From NCBI RefSeq assembly GCF_023053635.1, contig NC_086171.1:49207538-49271537 (forward strand): a stretch of DNA of 64,000 nucleotides, in the 5' to 3' direction. The notes under the pieces are model-generated. The model did no database searches, had not been told where the DNA came from, and saw nothing but the letters and a program-made list of their open reading frames with translations. Positions 39,871-52,042 of this stretch are shown piece after piece. The stretch's first letter is position 1. Each line of letters opens with the position of its first letter. The DNA is from Elgaria multicarinata webbii. Taxonomy: Eukaryota > Chordata > Lepidosauria > Squamata > Anguidae. Both the position numbers and the translations under genes were made by a program.

Positions 39871-40352
39871 TCAATGACAATCCATACTCACCCATACACT
39901 GGGTTGTCCTTTCTGTGGATGAATTCAGTAAGTGATAATGAGTTCTTTAAGTTTTACTATTGTTTGTGACAGATTAGCATATAGGATGAGGAAAATTGTA
40001 AAGACGAGGCTGGGTACTTCTTTCTTTTCATTTAGGATTCCTACTTAATACTAGAAGTGTAAATGGTAAGACTTTTTTTTTTGCAAGGTAGTTGCATTTT
40101 TATTTAAAAGCTAATAGGTTGCATTCCAGCTGGCTAAAGATAATTTGTTAAAGCTCAATGTATTTAAGAAGTGGAACCACTGAGTTCAATGAATCTTACT
40201 TCCAGGTAACTTTGCATGGAATTGCAGCAATACTAATCAATTTACATTGAGTATTATGTTATGTGCCATGTGCATTTAAATGCTGTAATGGTGTATTCTG
40301 TACATTGGCACAGGGGGTTGGGAACAGAGATAGGGCACACTTAGTGTTAGAG
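39871..40352. other. Intergenic, nothing recognised
   Basis: AT-rich, no gene or repeat family recognised. Confidence 0.45.
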
Positions 40353-41134
40353 CAGAGGCAGGAAGAAGGTAGATGGGCATCTATTGGTAGATTTCTGGGT
40401 GATTTGCAGTAGATCAGCAAGGATTTCCAACTCCTAAATTATACTGCTGGAATTAAAAAAGCTTATGGTAACTAGGAGTGGATTGTTGTGTGAAAGCGCA
40501 GTGAGCTCCATCCAGTTCTGGTACACACGACAAATTCAAAATTATTATTATTGTATTTATTTCATTTCTATAACTTCCTATAGCTGATGCTTCCTGGGCG
40601 GTTCACAAAAATTAAAACCACAAAGTACACCATAAAATATAAAATATGGAAGGTTAAATTACAATATAAAAGTACAACCAGAATAAAACTTAGCAGCAAT
40701 GCAGAGATTTAAAATATAGATTTAAAATGTAGATTTAAAACAGCAGAGCTAAAAGACTAGGATGCTAAAATGCTAAAATACTGGGAAAATAAAAAGGTGT
40801 CTTCACCAGAAAGGTGTACAACGTAGGTGCCAGGCAAATCTCTCTATGGAGCTCATTCCTCAATCGGGGTGCCCCAGAAGAAAAGGCCCTCTTCCAGGTA
40901 GCCACCATTCCTTTGGCAGGGGCTCACGGAGAAGGACCACTGAAGATGATCTTAGGGTCTGGGTAGGTACATATGGGAGGAGGTGATTCTTCAGATCACC
41001 TGGCCCCAAGCCATTTAGAGCTTCAAAATTAAAATAAGTTCTTTAATTCCCAGTGTATGTCTTTTGTACCAGGCTCCAGTTGACAGATCTCAGGGTTCTA
41101 ACAAAAAATTAAAATAGAAGTCTGCCCGCCCCTG
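40353..41134. mobile_element. hAT-type MITE (CAGGGCAGGCAGAAGG family) split by a LINE
   Basis: Left CAGAGGCAGGAAGAAGGTAG and right AGAAGTCTGCCCGCCCCTG are inverted ends. Flanks TGTTAGAG and CATTAGAG match 6 of 8. The interior is interrupted by a minus-strand LINE 3' end at about 40545-41035. Confidence 0.7.
40545..41035 (-). mobile_element. L2-like LINE 3' end nested in a MITE, minus strand
   Basis: Starts with the reverse of the AATAAATA tail (TTATTATTATTGTATTTATT) and GGGCGGTTCACAAAAATTAA; ends in coding-tail sequence (reverse of CTCTTCTTCTGGGGCACCCC). Confidence 0.7.
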
Positions 41135-41950
41135 CATTAGAGCCGGCAGCTTGTACAAGAGTTTGATGCTTGACAGCTAAAGGAAGGTGTGGTGTATGTG
41201 TTTGTGTTATATCCTGAATTGCAGTAAATCCTTCTTTTGTCCCCTGCTATGCATCTCCGTGAGCTGTTGGAGAACAAAAAGGTTCTAATGTAATTGTTTG
41301 CCCGGTGTAATGCAAAGCAAGATACAGTGAGAGGATTCAATTGAGCATAGGCTGTGCATGATACTTCATAAGCATTAATGTATGGAGTATGGTAGAATAG
41401 GGCACTTGAGCACGAGCCGCTAACCCAATAGGTACATTGTGCTATCAGTTATAGTGATACAATCATAGAGAAATAATATGCTAATTAATATTAATGATTG
41501 GAATGAAATTGAGGAAGCATATTTTACACCAGAAACGAGCCGCTTTTAATTTACGCACTAACTTGAATGACAGGTAAAGTTACATTAAAAATGTTAGACA
41601 TGAATGTAAATGTGTCTGCCTCTGTTTTTAATGTCAGTCCTTCATGATTACAGTGGCCCTACCTCAAAACGTTTTGCTGACCAGGAGAATAGAGGGTGTG
41701 CTCTGTTGTCCTTGGTGGAATGTAGTCAAAGTATTATTATTCATTATGGGGATATTATTCAAGTATTATAGGGCATGTCTCTGCTAGAAACTTCCCTGTG
41801 TTGTTCCAACATGTACTTGGTTGATTAAGCAAGTTATGCATTAAGAATAATATCTATGGGGGAAGATAGATTAACAGAACAATCCTAGGCATATTTTCTC
41901 GAAAGTAATTCTTATTATGTTCAAGAGGCTTAACTCAAGTAAGTGTGTTT
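41135..41950. other. Intergenic, nothing recognised
   Basis: No gene or repeat family recognised. Confidence 0.45.
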
Positions 41951-41954
41951 TAGA

Positions 41955-42165
41955 CTGCAGCCTAACAGCAAAACCCTATGCATGTTTACTTGGAAGTAAA
42001 TCCCATTGAGTTCAATGGGATTTACTCCTAGGTAAGCATCAATAGGATTGCAGTATAAGGCTGCAATATTAAACTCACTAGAGAGCATGTTTCATTGAAC
42101 ACAGTGATAATTACTTCTGAGTAAAACATGCGTAGGATTTTGTTGTAATGTACTCTAATAAACAG
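41955..42165. repeat. Two short palindromic repeats (family P1) in tandem
   Basis: CCTATGCATGTTTACTTGGA / GGGATTTACTCCTAGGTAAG is a clear palindrome centred near 42013; a second, worn unit follows to 42160. Confidence 0.6.
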
Positions 42166-42550
42166 TATGTTCTAGAAATATTTATGGGGCAAATAGATTA
42201 GTACATGCTAATACATAATGTATGATTTATATTTGAATGCAACCTGAGAGGGAGAACAGCTTTCCCTGTGTCTTGATTTATGCTTAGATGCCTCTCTCTT
42301 TTAATATGCACACTTGAAAGATGAGTTAACTTCCTTACTTGTTACCATTTGCTCGTCTTTCCATGTGGTCCACCCAAATTCCACCATGGTGTGGATTTCC
42401 TCTGTGATGACTAATTCAGACAGCGGGTAAACACAATTCCTTTAAGATGTCACCTAGCAGGTGATGATGAGGACATGGATTTTAAAAAGACTAGCATTCG
42501 CAGAGGGAGGCGAAGTAACAGAGAGCCATTAAATTCCAAGAGGATTGCTG
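42166..42550. other. Intergenic, nothing recognised
   Basis: No gene or repeat family recognised. Confidence 0.4.
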
Positions 42551-42551
42551 T

Positions 42552-42716
42552 CTAAGGTGACCCTACGGAAAGGAGGACAGGGCTCCTGTATCTTTAACAG
42601 TTGTACAGAAAAGGGAATTTCAGCAGGTGTCGTTTGTATGCCTGCAGCACCTGGTGAAATTCCCTCTTCATCACAACAGTTAAAGCTGCAGGAGCCCTGC
42701 CCTCTTTTATATCTGT
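42552..42716. mobile_element. Half of a palindromic hAT-type MITE
   Basis: CTAAGGTGACCCTACGGAAA followed by GGAGGACAGGGCTCC and TTAAAGCTGCAGGAGCCC; equals the left arm of 19193-19513, then stops. Confidence 0.75.
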
Positions 42717-42890
42717 TCCCTCTGGTTACTGATCACAAATTCCTAGGCCGAGCATCTGCTCAGAGACACCCTAAGTTCCTTAATTCTTAGTGTATGTCCA
42801 TCTGCCAGAGCCACTATTTTGGACCAGGCTCATTCGTGTGTGTGTGTGTTGGATCTCAAGGTTCTAGTGCAAAACACAGTAGTTTGCTCG
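42717..42890. mobile_element. Fragment of the CAGGGCAGGCAGAAGG hAT-type family
   Basis: CTTAATTCTTAGTGTATGTC, GACCAGGCTCATT and TCTCAAGGTTCTAGTGCAAA follow the order at 41040-41110. Confidence 0.5.
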
Positions 42891-42894
42891 TCTC

Positions 42895-43030
42895 AGTTCA
42901 ATGAATCTTACTCCCAGGTAAGCGGGTATAGAATTGCCAGTTTAGCTGCAATCCTATACCCATTTACCTGGGAGCAAGTTGAGAGGGGCTTATTTCTGAA
43001 GGAGCAGACATGTATAGAATTGCATTATTA
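42895..43030. repeat. Short palindromic repeat (family P1)
   Basis: AATCTTACTCCCAGGTAAGC / CATTTACCTGGGAGCAAGTT are inverted halves. Confidence 0.55.
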
Positions 43031-43397
43031 GCATGCATCATATTGGGCGGATGCCTGCTTGATGGACACTCTTGGGTCCTTCTATCCATCCTAAGCCCTC
43101 CCAACAAGAGCCTGGCAGAGCAGGAGAAATGATAGATGCCTTTTCACATCTTGTTTCTCCTGAAATGCATTTTAAGTTGAATGGGCCTGTAAGCCCTCTA
43201 ACCCTCTTGCCTTGCCGGATCCAAGAACTGGAAGGCCTGGACCTGGTGAAACCACGGGCTCTTCTCCCCCACTCCCACTGCCATGCACCCCTCCCTCCCT
43301 CTCCTGAAAAAGGAGCTACCACAGAACTTTCCATGGTGGCTGGGAGGGGAAGGGGGAAATCCCCACCTGGATTTCCCCCTCCAAGGTTGTAGGCCTG

Positions 43398-43545
43398 GAA
43401 GGGAAAGGAAAGGAACCTCTCGTGCAAGCACTGAGTCATTACTAACTCTTGAAGGGACGCTAGCTTTCGCTGATGTTTTCTTGGCAGGCCTTATAGCGGG
43501 GTGGTTTGCCGTTGCCTTCCCTGGCCGTTATTAAATTTCTAACCT
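43398..43545 (-). mobile_element. tRNA-derived SINE tail, truncated
   Basis: GGAAAGGAACCTCTCGTGCA to GGTTTGCCGTTGCCTTCCCT matches 9618-9750 almost base for base. The tRNA-like head is missing. Confidence 0.65.
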
Positions 43546-44357
43546 TCTATGGCTCCTCAGATGCCATCTAAGAGCCATAGGATTGCTCTCTCAGTTAACC
43601 ATTTTAAAAATTCAGACACAGTTAGCCTAACTTATTTAAGTTTAAGTTCCACTGATTTGAATGGAGGTATTTTAAGGAAATCCCTAGCTTTTCATATTGA
43701 AATCAGTAGAACTTATGTCTTTTAACCTTGGCTGGATCAAGTTCTATATCTGGACATGGCAGCCAAAAATCTTATTCAGATTTAATGTTAGCATGATGCG
43801 TGATAAATTGGTGATGATCTAGATGGTTAAGGCAATGATGTTATGGGATGTGTGTTTGCAAGGTTACATAATAAATGATAGCTTAGAATTGTTTCCCATT
43901 AAAGAAGTAATAATTTACTTTATCGTTAATTGTGACTCTAGCTATTGTTGTTGTTACTTAGAAACAGCACACATCCTTAAACTGCTACTTATATATCCCA
44001 TAAATTAGGTTGCTGGAAAAGAATGAGTAGGGCCCAGGTTCATTATACTAATAACCTCTCAGTATAGCTCCTTATGTAGCCAAACCACACCACTCACGCA
44101 AAAGATTAAGGTATCAGCAAGTTTGGGATCCCAAACTTTGCAGAAGTACACAAAATCTTTAGGAGAAAATAATAAAGGGCGGAGCCCTCCCTCCCGATAG
44201 CCTAAAGAGGTCAATGGGCATGCAATGTAAACTGGAAAAACTGGAGGTGGGGAAATGGGATAGAGTATTTTGAAAAGAGCATCGCTGTTTGGTTGGAACC
44301 CTGAAGAGGACCACTGTGACCTTTTGTTGCAAGGCCCACTTGGAATATCCATTGTTC
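43546..44357. other. Intergenic, nothing recognised
   Basis: No gene or repeat family recognised. Confidence 0.4.
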
Positions 44358-44505
44358 TAATGCAGTTTTCCCCAACCTGGTGCCCTCCCGATGTTTTGGA
44401 CTACAACTCCCAGCATTCCTGACCATTAGCTGTGCTTGCTGGTGCTGAAGGGAGTTGAAGTCCAAAAGGAGGATACAATGTTGGTGGAAGGCTGCCCTAG
44501 AGTCA
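44358..44505. mobile_element. Palindromic MITE (family P3)
   Basis: CCCCAACCTGGTGCCCTCCC, GATGTTTTGGACTACAACTC and the inverted second half (GAGTTGAAGTCCAAAAGGAG). Confidence 0.65.
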
Positions 44506-45091
44506 CGAAGTCTCCTCCTTCCTTGATATCACCCACTTCTTAGTTCAAGATGTTTACCTAAGTCAGCACTGATAGCAGGTGGCTACAGGAACACTGGACA
44601 CACCCAGCTATTTAGGGCAAGGCTGTAGAGAAATAGCTTTGTGGTGTGGCTAGCAAAGGAGACTGATGTCTGAATCTTGTCCTTGACTGACAAGAATAAG
44701 CCCTTTGGATAGGAGGCCGGGGGATGGGGTGGGAGGAAGGAGCCTGGTTGCATGTGGGTGTGGGTGTCTAGCACTGCATTAACTTTTTAAGGACTAGCAT
44801 TACCTGTCTGAATTCCTGCTCCCTGTACTTATATTAGCAAATATGATATTCGGCAAACAACATATATCTCAAATATTTTCTCCTTCCAAGGAAACTGTGC
44901 CTCTAAAATGCTGTCCCAGGAACTTGCTGCCTTTTGTGAACATGGGGATCATAAAACAATATGAGACATTATTTTCTGCTGTGACTACTACTTGACATTC
45001 ACTTAGTGCGGATACTGTGCTAGATATTTATAGAATACAAATGATACCATCTCTAGTGACAACATTTATTTACCATATAAATGATATAGAC

Positions 45092-45244
45092 CAGTGGTCT
45101 TCAATTGGACCAGATCTGAGACCCACCTCGGATTCCCAACACTTTCACAATTTCCCAACATGGTGGCAACAGCTTTTCCGCAACCCATCTAGACTGATCC
45201 TGCAACCCACTTTTGGGTCGCGACCCACCAGTTGAAGACCACTG
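45092..45244. mobile_element. 153-bp hAT-type MITE with a 7/8 target duplication
   Basis: CAGTGGTCTTCAATTGGACC and AGTTGAAGACCACTG are inverted ends; flanks ATATAGAC (45084-45091) and ATATAGAA (45245-45252). Confidence 0.85.
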
Positions 45245-45291
45245 ATATAGAAAATATGAGGAAATGAATAAGGAAGTAGCAAGTGTAAGCA

Positions 45292-45421
45292 TAAACCAGC
45301 CTTCCTCAATCTGATGCCCTCTGGATGTGTTGGACTACAACTCCCATTTGCCATGCTGACTGGGAATGATGGGAGTTGTGGTCCAACAGATCTGGAGGGC
45401 AGAAAGTTGGAGAAGGCTAGC
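45292..45421. mobile_element. Palindromic MITE (family P3)
   Basis: CCAGCCTTCCTCAATCTGAT / AAAGTTGGAGAAGGCTAG ends and TGTTGGACTACAACTCCCAT / ATGGGAGTTGTGGTCCAACA arms. Confidence 0.75.
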
Positions 45422-45836
45422 ATAAACCATGATTCAAACAGGGAGCAGGCAAAGCAAAGCATTTCTCCTTCTCTCCTGGCAAATAATTCATATTCTACTC
45501 ACAAGTCATAGTTAAAGTAGTTCTTAGTGCAGAATTGGGACTGAGGTCATTGGATACAAATGTTTTGCCAGCGTTGTTTGCCCAGTTGTGGTTTGTGTCT
45601 CATATAATCTGATTGCTCTTTGAAATGTGTCAAGTAAACAGTGATTTCTGTGCCAGCAGAACTGTTGAATAGTGGGAGACATTTTTTCATGATTAGCAGA
45701 ACCATAAGCTGTGTCTACCCATGTAATATACTTCCTTTCCTCGACTGCAACAGAGAAGACATTTTGCATTTGTTAGGTGGCAGTGGGTGGGCAGAAGCTG
45801 ACATGCATGAGAAAAGCACCTTTTCAAAGATTATAT

Positions 45837-46124
45837 GGGGCTGGTCCAAGATATTTTGCTGTCTGCGGTAAAGGACAAGATGGCATCCCCCTCCTATTCT
45901 GTACAGAAAGATCACCGAGATTGACGGTTGACTCTTACTTCAACACTGGCAATAGGACAGTATCCTTTGATGCATTGGAGAGCAGCAGGCTAGCTTAAAA
46001 GGTACAGGGCAGGTTGCATGGCACACACAGCTCTGTCTTCCAATGTCTTGCCAATGCGCATCTCTTCCAGCATCTACCACCTGAGGCAGTAGCCTTCTTT
46101 GGTCTAATCGTAAGTCTGGCCCTG
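45837..46124. mobile_element. hAT-type MITE, CAGGGC...GCCCTG family, worn
   Basis: GGGGCTGGTCCAAGATATTT and AAGTCTGGCCCTG as ends, with TTTTGCTGTCTGCGGTAAAG and GACAAGATGGCATC inside; reverse orientation of 4317-4592. Confidence 0.6.
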
Positions 46125-48000
46125 CTCTTCTCTTAACCTCACTATGGACATTTTGATGGACATGAATGGAAGATGTGAAAGCTTATTACAATCCATTACA
46201 ATCCTGTACTCTCTTTATTACTTGTAAATGTTACTGAACAACCAAACTAATAGATACTTTTGCTTTAGACATCAAAGTGTGCAACTTTTTGGTTTTTTTA
46301 AGGGCCACATTTTACTTGACTGACAATTCCCACTGAATATGTGCTGACGTCAGTTACTGGCACACTGATTCTAAAGATATGCAAACCATAGTTGCAGAGC
46401 CATGAAGAATGTCTGGCGAGCCCACACCGTGACATTTCACTGGCATAGCAGCCATTGCGTCCCTCCCTGACTGTTACTTTGCAGGGTCAAGTAAGGTTCT
46501 TTCTGAGTCAGTCAGTAATGTTATTGTCAAGACCTGAGATCGTTACAACTGTCAAACCATAAAAATAAAACCTGCAGTCCTATCAATTGTAGTATCATAC
46601 TTTTTTTTTTTTTAAAGCGCAACTGACATTTTCTGCTTCCTATTTTTGGCAAACTTTGGCTGCACTGTAAAAGAAGCAACTTTTGTACAAGAGCTTTCTT
46701 TCTGCTAGCAAATAACAGTTCAATCCAGCATTGGAGTCACTGAACAAGGCCAGCCTTAGTATTAGGCAGTGTAAAACTTTCGCTTTGGAGTGTTGAATCT
46801 TGGCAACATTTAAGGATAAGAAATTGCATATTATATTTTTAAGTTTTAAGCAGGAAAAGTTGCCTGCTTTGGGTTTTTCACCTCATTAACCGAAATTGGC
46901 TCATACCTTCATGGGACCTCACTGGCTCTCATGTTTCATCCTTTACAAAGGAAGGCATTCATCTGATTATCTATGATATTGTCTAGCAATTTGAGAGGAG
47001 GACAGAAATGCAGAGAGCTTTTGTATATTCCAAGAAATAGGCAGCACAAGGAAATTGCGCTTATGACAACCACAGGCACACCTCCCCCCCCCAAAGGAGA
47101 GGAAATGCATCACCAATGAGACACAGATTTGCATCACATTTGCGTATCCTAATTTATATGCATACATGCACATTTAAAGTAATTATTATAACAAAAATAG
47201 AAATGCTGTAGCAGAGAGGACAGTGACCAGGTGACCTATGTGCCTGAGCAATCCTGTCTCTAGGTGCTGGGAATGGGCCACTTCAGAGCCCTCTCTCTCC
47301 CTTCTCCAGTTTATCTTTAAACTGGACTTGAACAGCCCTAAAAATAGAGGACACCGTCCAATAGAGAACTGTCCTCTGACAACCCTTCCAATAGAATAGG
47401 ACAGATGTCAAGTAGGATGGATGGTCACCCTATGCCTCTTGTTTTTGTGCTTCTGTAATACTGAAGGGAGGTTTGTGTGGGGAAGTATTTGTGCTGTCAC
47501 CTGAGTCGTCAATGTATAAACCTTCTTTTAATGTTAACAGAAGATGTGCAAAATCCCAAAGAATGACTTTTGTACACTTCCCATTTTTAAGGCTGCTTGG
47601 AGCATAAGAAGGCAGAGTAAGCCTGTACCTTTAAAAGAAAGGCAACACTGCCTCTGGTTCCCCTGATGCACTGTGATGTCATAGTCACTCATTCTGAGAG
47701 TATGGCTTTCCTAGAGATGCCAAGCCAGTTGCTAGGAGACAGCGGAATGTTGAGGATTACTTTTCCACTGAATCATTCAGAGAGAGATCCAAGGGAGAAC
47801 TAATGTCATGGTACGTTATTAATGAAGTGACATCAAGTACTAGTTTGAATTCCTGAAATGTTAAAAATGTATTCATGTTTCCCAAATTTAAAAGATTATA
47901 CAGAAGGTCGTGGGCTTTTTTCATGCTACAAATACTAGCAATTTTTAAAAGTGCTACAAATTTCAAAATCTTCCTTTGATTCGCCGTCTATTTTTGCTCA
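46125..48000. other. Intergenic, nothing recognised
   Basis: About 1.9 kb without a gene or recognised family. GGTCACCCTATG at 47425 may be the end of a hAT-type remnant, but no partner end was found. Confidence 0.4.
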
Positions 48001-48004
48001 AAGA

Positions 48005-48108
48005 CATCTACAGTGCAGTCCTATGCCTGCCTGCTGGGAAGTAAGTCCCATGGAGAACAATGGGATTCATGTCCGGGTAAGTGTATATAGGATTTCAGCC
48101 TTAGTAAC
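48005..48108. repeat. Short palindromic repeat (family P1)
   Basis: GTGCAGTCCTATGCCTGCCT, GGAAGTAAGTCCCATGGAG and the inverted half ending GTATATAGGATTTCAGCC. Confidence 0.6.
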
Positions 48109-48357
48109 CAAAAGACCTAACTCCAAAATTAATATTCTGATGAAATTTCTACTGATGTGTTAGAAGCAGTGTGTCCTTAATTGCAGTGCATATGACTAGG
48201 TGAAATTATTCCTTTTGAAGCTCAGATTTATAGTGCTAGGAAAAGAAACCATCTAGATGTTTTAAAAGATCCCCCCCCACATATATATTTGGGTAACACA
48301 TATTAAGTCTTTCTAAGAAATCTTCAAAAATTATGTAGTAAGGGAATAATAACAAAA

Positions 48358-48592
48358 CCAGTGTGGTATAGTGGCTAGAGTGTTGGACTGAGCATCAGGA
48401 GATCTGAGTTCGTCCTCACTTGGCCATGGAAGTTCACTGGGTCACTTTGGGCCAGTCACAGATTCTCAGCTCAACCTACCCCACAGGGTTGTTGTTGTGA
48501 GGCTAGAAAAGGACAGGAGGAGGATTATGTATGATGCCTTGAGTTCCTTGAAGGAAAAAATGTGGGATATAAATGCAATCAATCAGTCAAAA
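48358..48592 (+). mobile_element. Sauria-type SINE, near full length
   Basis: tRNA-like head CCAGTGTGGTATAGTGGCTA, GAGTGTTGGACTGAGCATCA and a B-box-like GAGTTCGTCC; central CACTGGGTCACTTTGGGCCA and CCCCACAGGGTTGTTGTTGT; 3' end GATGCCTTGAGTTCCTTG to GGGATATAAATGCAATCAA. Known only from squamates, so it supports the host assignment. Confidence 0.88.
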
Positions 48593-48717
48593 CCATGCAT
48601 CCAAATTATGTAGCATTTATATATTCAAAGGGGTGAGAAGTCTAATTGCTCTGGACTACTTCTGTCCTAAATAAGATGTCCAGAGTGGTATCTGCCTATT
48701 GCAGCAGAAAAAACTGA

Positions 48718-48806
48718 GGTTGAAATCCTATACTCACATACCTGGGAGTAAGCTTTATTGAACCCAATGGGGCTTACTTCTGAGTAGGCTCACATAGAAC
48801 TTAAGT
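48718..48806. repeat. Short palindromic repeat (family P1)
   Basis: CCTATACTCACATACCTGGG / GGGGCTTACTTCTGAGTAGG inverted halves. Confidence 0.5.
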
Positions 48807-48837
48807 GTAAAAGGTTCTTGAGGTACCTTTACAGACT

Positions 48838-48958
48838 TAGGATTGGATCCAGACTTAGTCTTACTTTGAGTAGACCCATTGAAATCAATGCAATTTAAGT
48901 TAAAGTTGACTGTCTTAATTCCCATTGATTTCAATGGCTATATTCCACGTGTGACTAA
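48838..48958. repeat. Palindromic repeat around GATTTCAATGG
   Basis: GGATCCAGACTTAGTCTTAC at the left; CACGTGTGACTAAGGC at the right; CCATTGAAATCAATG and CATTGATTTCAATGG arms inside. Confidence 0.5.
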
Positions 48959-49106
48959 GGCTAGATCTACACTACTGCTTTATAGCGGTATTGAAGCGCA
49001 CTGATAACTGTGGGGACAGAATCCAAATTCCATATACTGCTTTCATAGTGTTATTTCCTGCTTTTTATTCCATATGTGTGATTTGGCACAAGATGTAGAT
49101 CTGGCC
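48959..49106. mobile_element. MITE, family B, worn
   Basis: GGCTAGATCTACAC and GATGTAGATCTGGCC ends; TACTGCTTTATAGCGGTATT and TATACTGCTTTCATAGTGTT inside, as in family B. Confidence 0.7.
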
Positions 49107-49232
49107 TCAATCTGGATCCAGCCTTAACATATTTATAATGGCATAAGCTTTCAGGAACTGAAGCCCATTTCATAAGATGTACTACAAGCATCTGATGAAG
49201 TGGGTGCTAGAACACAAAAGCTACTAAAACTG

Positions 49233-49374
49233 TTAGTAGAATCCAACTAAAGACTTACTTAGAGTAGACCCATTGAAATGAATAGGATTAAGTCTGTCAT
49301 GACTACCTTAATTCCCATTAATTTCAACAAGTCTACTCTAAGTAGGACTTTAGTTGGATTCTACCTATAGTCTT
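49233..49374. mobile_element. 142-bp palindromic MITE
   Basis: GTAGAATCCAACTAAAGACT and AGGACTTTAGTTGGATTCTAC ends with CTTAGAGTAGACCCATTGAA / GTCTACTCTAAG arms; a large perfect-looking hairpin. Confidence 0.75.
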
Positions 49375-50220
49375 TAAAGTGCCACAAGACTTCCTTTTTA
49401 ACATGGGTGGAAGGAGCAACCAGGATAAGTTCTGATTTCTTCTGTATCACAGCCTATAAATACAAGGACTTTCCAATTTTCACAGGGGAAGATAGGGTTT
49501 CTCTTGTATACTTATAGCATCCTTAGTCTCACACCCAAAATTACTGTCTGAATGTCATATACAACACACCTGCCTCCACTATTACATATTGTTGAAGGCT
49601 CTTTGCCTTTCGTACACCTTTTTAATTCATTCTGCAAATGCCTGTCCAGCACTGGATTCTGGTGTATTAGTAAACTGCTAGGTGTAAAAGGGGGAGGAAA
49701 GCAGCACCAAAACCCCAGAGGAGGCCTCAAAATGGTAATAAAAATATACATCTTTATCAGATGATATACAGACCTTATAAAACAGTAGGAAGCCCAACAT
49801 TTTTTTGCCTCTATGTTGCCTTGGTAGTGTGTGGGGAATTAGTAGTGTTTTACAAATTCCTCCCTGCAGTTCGCAAATAAACAAAAGCGTGAGCTTTGAA
49901 TCCTCAATGCTTTTATTCAGAGAAGTCTTCCAAAACAAAACAACCTGGCTGGTAGCATCAACTAATAACAAAGTAATTGTCTTACCCTAAATCACAGTAA
50001 GCATAATAGCTTTACGGTTCTCCTTGACAAATGTTCCCTTCACATCAAAGCAATATACTTCCTTCTCTGGCAGCGGCCTACACCACACCCCCAAACACTG
50101 CTACGAAAGAGCGAGGCTTTTACTTACTCCACCCAATCACCAACAGGTGTTCTGAGCTTGCAAGTCTCTGCCAATAATCTGCCAATAATTACTGTTAAGG
50201 TTAACACGAAAACCTGACAG
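49375..50220. other. Intergenic, nothing recognised
   Basis: No gene or repeat family recognised. Confidence 0.45.
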
Positions 50221-50394
50221 GTAGATGTTAGGGTGAACATATGACAGGAAAAACCTGGATTTGTCAGGATTTTTGGTAACAAACCAGGGAAGGGGGGGAA
50301 ATTACAAAATTTGAAGAAAAATCCGGATTTTTCCCATCTTCCCCAGGCAAAGGGCAGCTCTACTTTAATGGGAATTAACAAAAATGCTTATAAC

Positions 50395-50970
50395 TGCCAT
50401 TTTTAAAGATATGAAATTTGGCATGATGGTAGCTTTTAGGTAGGACTTTAGTCATACTAAATTTGAAACAGATCCATTCATCAATTGATTTTTAGGAATT
50501 TTTTATAATTTGAGGTTTTAAAATTATTATTTTTAAAACTGTCATTTTTAAAGATAAAGAGATGATACTTGGCACCATGATAGCTTTTAGGTAGGGCTTT
50601 AGCCATACCAAATTTGAAAGAAATCCGTTCATCCATTGATTTTTAGGATTTTTTTTAAATTTGAGGTTTCAAAATTATTATTTTTAAAATATTATTTTTA
50701 AAGATAAAAAGATGAAACTTGGCACCATGATTGCTCTTAACAAGGACTTTAGCTATGCCAAGTTTGAAACAGATCTGTTCATCCATTAAGTTTTAGACTT
50801 TTTTTTAAATTTGAGGTTTTAAAATTATTATTTTTTAAATGACATTTTTAAAGGTAAAGAGCTGAAAGCTGACACCATGATAGCTCTTAAGGAGAGATTT
50901 AGCCATGCCAAGTTTGAATCAGATTCATTCATCCATTGATTTTTTAGGATTTTTTTTAAAAAAGTTCAAA
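50395..50970. repeat. Four tandem modules of about 150 bp
   Basis: TTTTTAAAGATA...TTGGCA-CATGATAGCT-TTA...ACCAAATTTGAAACAGATCC recurs at about 50398, 50545, 50694 and 50846. The same module occurs three times in 32675-33552 and once in 3190-3661. Confidence 0.8.
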
Positions 50971-50973
<3 letters not shown>

Positions 50974-51015
<42 letters not shown>

Positions 51016-51096
51016 TATATAGCACCATCAATGTACATGGTGCTGTACAGAGTAAAACAGTAAATAGCAAGACCCTGCTGCATAGGCTTACATTCT
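50974..51096 (-). mobile_element. LINE 3' end, reversed, with ATT run, nested
   Basis: (ATT)n then TTTATATAGCACCATCAATG and GTAAAACAGTAAATAGCAAG; almost identical to 38516-38622. Confidence 0.7.
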
Positions 51097-52042
51097 TTTA
51101 AAATTATTGTTTTTAAAAACCACTGGAGCCATATCCTTCAAAATCAGGTTGTCAAATCTCCTCTTTGGGGTCTTGCACATTGAGCAGTCACAGCCCTTGG
51201 CATCAAGGGGATCTCCAGTCTTTAGGTAAGAAGTGCTGGGTAAGCAGGGCACCTTTCCTGTTGCAGATTTCGTGGGCAGTCGGGTACCTGGAATTCAGCA
51301 GAGGCAAGGCATCCACAAATCAAAATGTGGGAAAGGAGAGGTCAGTCAAAGCAGCCCACAGGGCAAACCAGAATGGGCCAGAGGCCTTTTTCTCAAAGTT
51401 CCACATCCTGGGCAATGAAGGGTCATTCTTAGAGAAAAACTCTCACAACCAATGGTCAAGAGAGAGGCTCTTTTCTTTACAGATGCCCTGTTGCTGTGGA
51501 TGTTGGAACCTGACATATCATTGCTTTGCTTTGCTACCACTTCCCTTCCACTTCACTTTGTACACTTGTGAGCTAGGCTCTGTCTGCACTGCTGAGATGT
51601 GCATTTGAAGTGCATGTCAGAGAAAAATAGATAGATTTGCGACTTTGGCTTGCTGGCATATCTCTTAGAGACAGAGTTAGACTGAAGACACAACTCAGAG
51701 ATGGCTGTAGCTGAGCCCTGAGAGGCTGCTGTGCCACACAGAGCCTTAAGAGTGTCTCAGAGTCCAGTGTTGGTGCAGGCAGAGGCAGCTGGCGGTGGAG
51801 TTTTTTTTAAAAAACAAGAGTCACCGGATGCGACCAAGCTATAAGCTGTCGCCCTACTCCCAGCCACAGGTGGGAGTGCACAGCCTGGCTGGACTGTTGG
51901 GAGACTTTGGCAGAGAGAAGGAGTGGGGGGTTATTTGAGGCTGGAGATATTGGCTGGCTGTCATAAGGCAGAGAGAGGCTGAAGGCAACCCAGATGACCT
52001 GTAGCTTGGCCCTGACGCTGGCTTGCCACCCAGTTCTGGGCT

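Noticed and set aside
51165-51608. A 147-codon frame inside the composite hAT element as a transposase
   Set aside because: The translation has no hAT transposase motif and looks like chance in noncoding DNA.
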